A stretch of 6,171 bases of DNA. Origin: Candidatus Thorarchaeota archaeon (GTDB lineage: Archaea > Asgardarchaeota > Thorarchaeia > Thorarchaeales > Thorarchaeaceae). The notes under the pieces are model-generated. The model was not told where the DNA came from and ran no database searches. It worked only from the letters and a program-made list of their open reading frames with translations. Positions 5,352 to 6,171 of the stretch are shown piece by piece. The translations under genes and the position numbers were made by a program. The stretch is from positions 1 through 6,171 of the forward strand of contig JAGSHP010000200.1 of the NCBI GenBank assembly GCA_029855925.1. The letters run 5' to 3'. The number at the start of each line of letters is the position of its first letter. Position 1 is the first letter of the stretch.

Positions 5352-5768
5352 ATGAAAGTAAGAGACTTCATGACAGATATGCTAATCACAGCTGATGAGA
5401 GCACGCCCGTGTCCGAGGCCGCTCGGCTCATGGCTGCAGAGGACATTGGAAGCCTAATCGTCACCAGAGGGGACATGATGGTGGGCATAGTCACACAACG
5501 CGACATCATCGAGGCACACCTACTCTCGCCAGATGTGTATGAGGGTCTTGAAGTAAAGGACATCATGATGACACAGATCGTGACAATCGAACCTGAGGCA
5601 GACCTCTGGCAGGCAATTGCCCTCATGGACCAGACTGGAAAGAAGCACATTCCAGTGGTCTCGGGAACGGACACAATAGGTGTTGTCTCAGCAACAGATG
5701 TGATTCGGGTCTTGGCAACAATGAAGATCATTGCCGAGGGAGCCGAGGGAGCCGACGAAGACTACTAG
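5352..5768 (+). CDS. CBS-domain pair protein
   Basis: This is a stand-alone Bateman module of 138 aa with two CBS domains and nothing else. CBS1 spans about 1-58, with GIVTQRD (45-51); CBS2 spans about 66-124, with GVVSATD (110-116). Both keep the G-x-x-S/T-x-x-D pattern that in this family contacts the ribose or phosphate of adenosine ligands (AMP, ATP, SAM), so it probably senses such a ligand; which one cannot be told. The tail is acidic and built from an AEG microrepeat ending in ADEDY. I chose ATG 5352 because MKVRDFMT is the usual beginning of CBS1 and GGAG lies 10 nt upstream. GTG 5319 and ATG 5322 are in frame and overlap the GTPase stop, so an N-terminus up to 11 residues longer is possible. 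It is in an operon with the GTPase, suggesting a shared process. The stop lies in a CTAG shared with the facing gene. Confidence 0.93.
   Translation: MKVRDFMTDMLITADESTPVSEAARLMAAEDIGSLIVTRGDMMVGIVTQRDIIEAHLLSPDVYEGLEVKDIMMTQIVTIEPEADLWQAIALMDQTGKKHIPVVSGTDTIGVVSATDVIRVLATMKIIAEGAEGADEDY
5733..5759 (+). repeat. In-frame 9-bp tandem repeat in the CBS gene tail
   Basis: GCCGAGGGA is repeated exactly at 5733-5741 and 5742-5750, followed by a diverged copy, GCCGACGAA, at 5751-5759. It is in frame and encodes Ala-Glu-Gly, Ala-Glu-Gly, Ala-Asp-Glu. A change in copy number would alter only the length of the acidic tail. Confidence 0.7.
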
Positions 5769-6171
5769 CTGGGACGGTACCTTGGTATCTCCGCACGTAT
5801 CTCCTTCTTCAGCTTGAGGATATCACGAGCCTGCAGCTGATGGCGTTTCGAGTACGAAGCGACAACTCCCATCCACTTGTCAATCTTGACCATTATGGGG
5901 TCACTCGATGTAATCTTCATGATCTCAGCCTTCGCGTCCGTCATCACTTCGAGAACATCGCCGGCAACACAACCCATCTTCATTGACTTGATGATGCGGT
6001 CAAGCTGATCAGCAATCTTCATTGCACGGTCTAGGGGTAGACTGCTTGGACCAGTAGATGCCTCTGCAGGGGCCCCTACGGGAGCCGAAGCAACAGGCGC
6101 CGATTCCGCTGGAGCAGATGCCTCAACCCGCGGAGGTGGAGCCGCTGTGGGTGTGGGTGCCGCTTCAATCA
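5765..6171 (-). CDS. C-terminal part of an unrecognised protein with a Pro/Ala-rich linker (5' end outside window)
   Basis: I do not recognise this gene. The frame is open from the TAG stop (5765-5767) to the window edge, giving 134 residues, so the start lies beyond 6171. ATG 6020-6022 is in frame but has no clear SD, and coding-like sequence continues above it, so I do not take it as the start. The first 45 or so visible residues are a low-complexity linker rich in Ala, Pro, Ser and Glu (for example AAPTPTAAPPPRVEASAPA). The last 85 or so form a compact domain likely made of four helices: about DRAMKIADQLDRIIKSMK, AGDVLEVMTDAKAEIMK, MVKIDKWMGVVASYSKRH and ARDILKLKKEIRAEI. There is a single Cys, and no membrane segment or metal motif. 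The layout suggests a further domain upstream joined by a flexible tether. It converges on the CBS gene with a 4-bp overlap. Confidence 0.75.
   Translation of the reverse strand, partial: IEAAPTPTAAPPPRVEASAPAESAPVASAPVGAPAEASTGPSSLPLDRAMKIADQLDRIIKSMKMGCVAGDVLEVMTDAKAEIMKITSSDPIMVKIDKWMGVVASYSKRHQLQARDILKLKKEIRAEIPRYRPS

Noticed and set aside
5246..5731. 161-codon minus-strand frame
   Set aside because: Antisense to the CBS protein; Ser/Met/Val-rich translation typical of reverse reading.
1..6171. CRISPR arrays, insertion sequences, att sites, rRNA, inteins
   Set aside because: No repeat-spacer pattern, transposase or terminal inverted repeats, rRNA, or intein splice motifs seen. The region reads as stable core genome.

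Overview
The window is about 6.2 kb of gene-dense DNA, roughly half G+C by eye, from an archaeon. The evidence is a eukaryote-like class-1 release factor, archaeal/eukaryotic-type PheS and PheT, archaeal TATA boxes and Shine-Dalgarno (SD) sites. A Rab/Arf-like small GTPase next to a CBS-pair protein points to an Asgard archaeon. The moderate base composition would suit a Thorarchaeia-like lineage rather than the very AT-rich Loki group. The lineage is inference; no rRNA is present.

Layout: (1) 51-1127, minus strand: translation termination factor aRF1 (prf1). (2) About 1128-1433: divergent promoter region with a TATA box for each direction and a pheS leader of about 125 nt. (3) 1434-4629, plus strand: pheS and pheT, 10 bp apart, encoding both subunits of phenylalanyl-tRNA synthetase. 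(4) 4630-4725: short spacer with a good TATA box and SD. (5) 4726-5768, plus strand: small GTPase and CBS-pair protein, closely coupled. (6) 5765-6171, minus strand: C-terminal part of an unrecognised protein with a Pro/Ala-rich linker, running off the right edge. Its stop codon interlocks with the CBS stop in one CTAG.

The left half is a translation neighbourhood (termination factor and aminoacyl-tRNA synthetase). The right half looks like a signalling pair: a nucleotide-switch GTPase and a likely adenine-nucleotide sensor. Initiation is often non-ATG (TTG for aRF1, PheT and the GTPase), and four of six stops are TAG.

The most unusual item is the pheS leader. From close to the predicted transcription start to the SD, nested complementary segments can form a closed multibranch RNA (1303-1416). 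It contains a possible 17-codon upstream ORF and a mutually exclusive helix that would cover the SD. This looks like a candidate cis-regulatory RNA for pheST. It was found by manual base pairing only. The small GTPase, combining Rab-like and Arf-like motifs, and a release factor that seems to lack the C-terminal minidomain are the next most interesting items.
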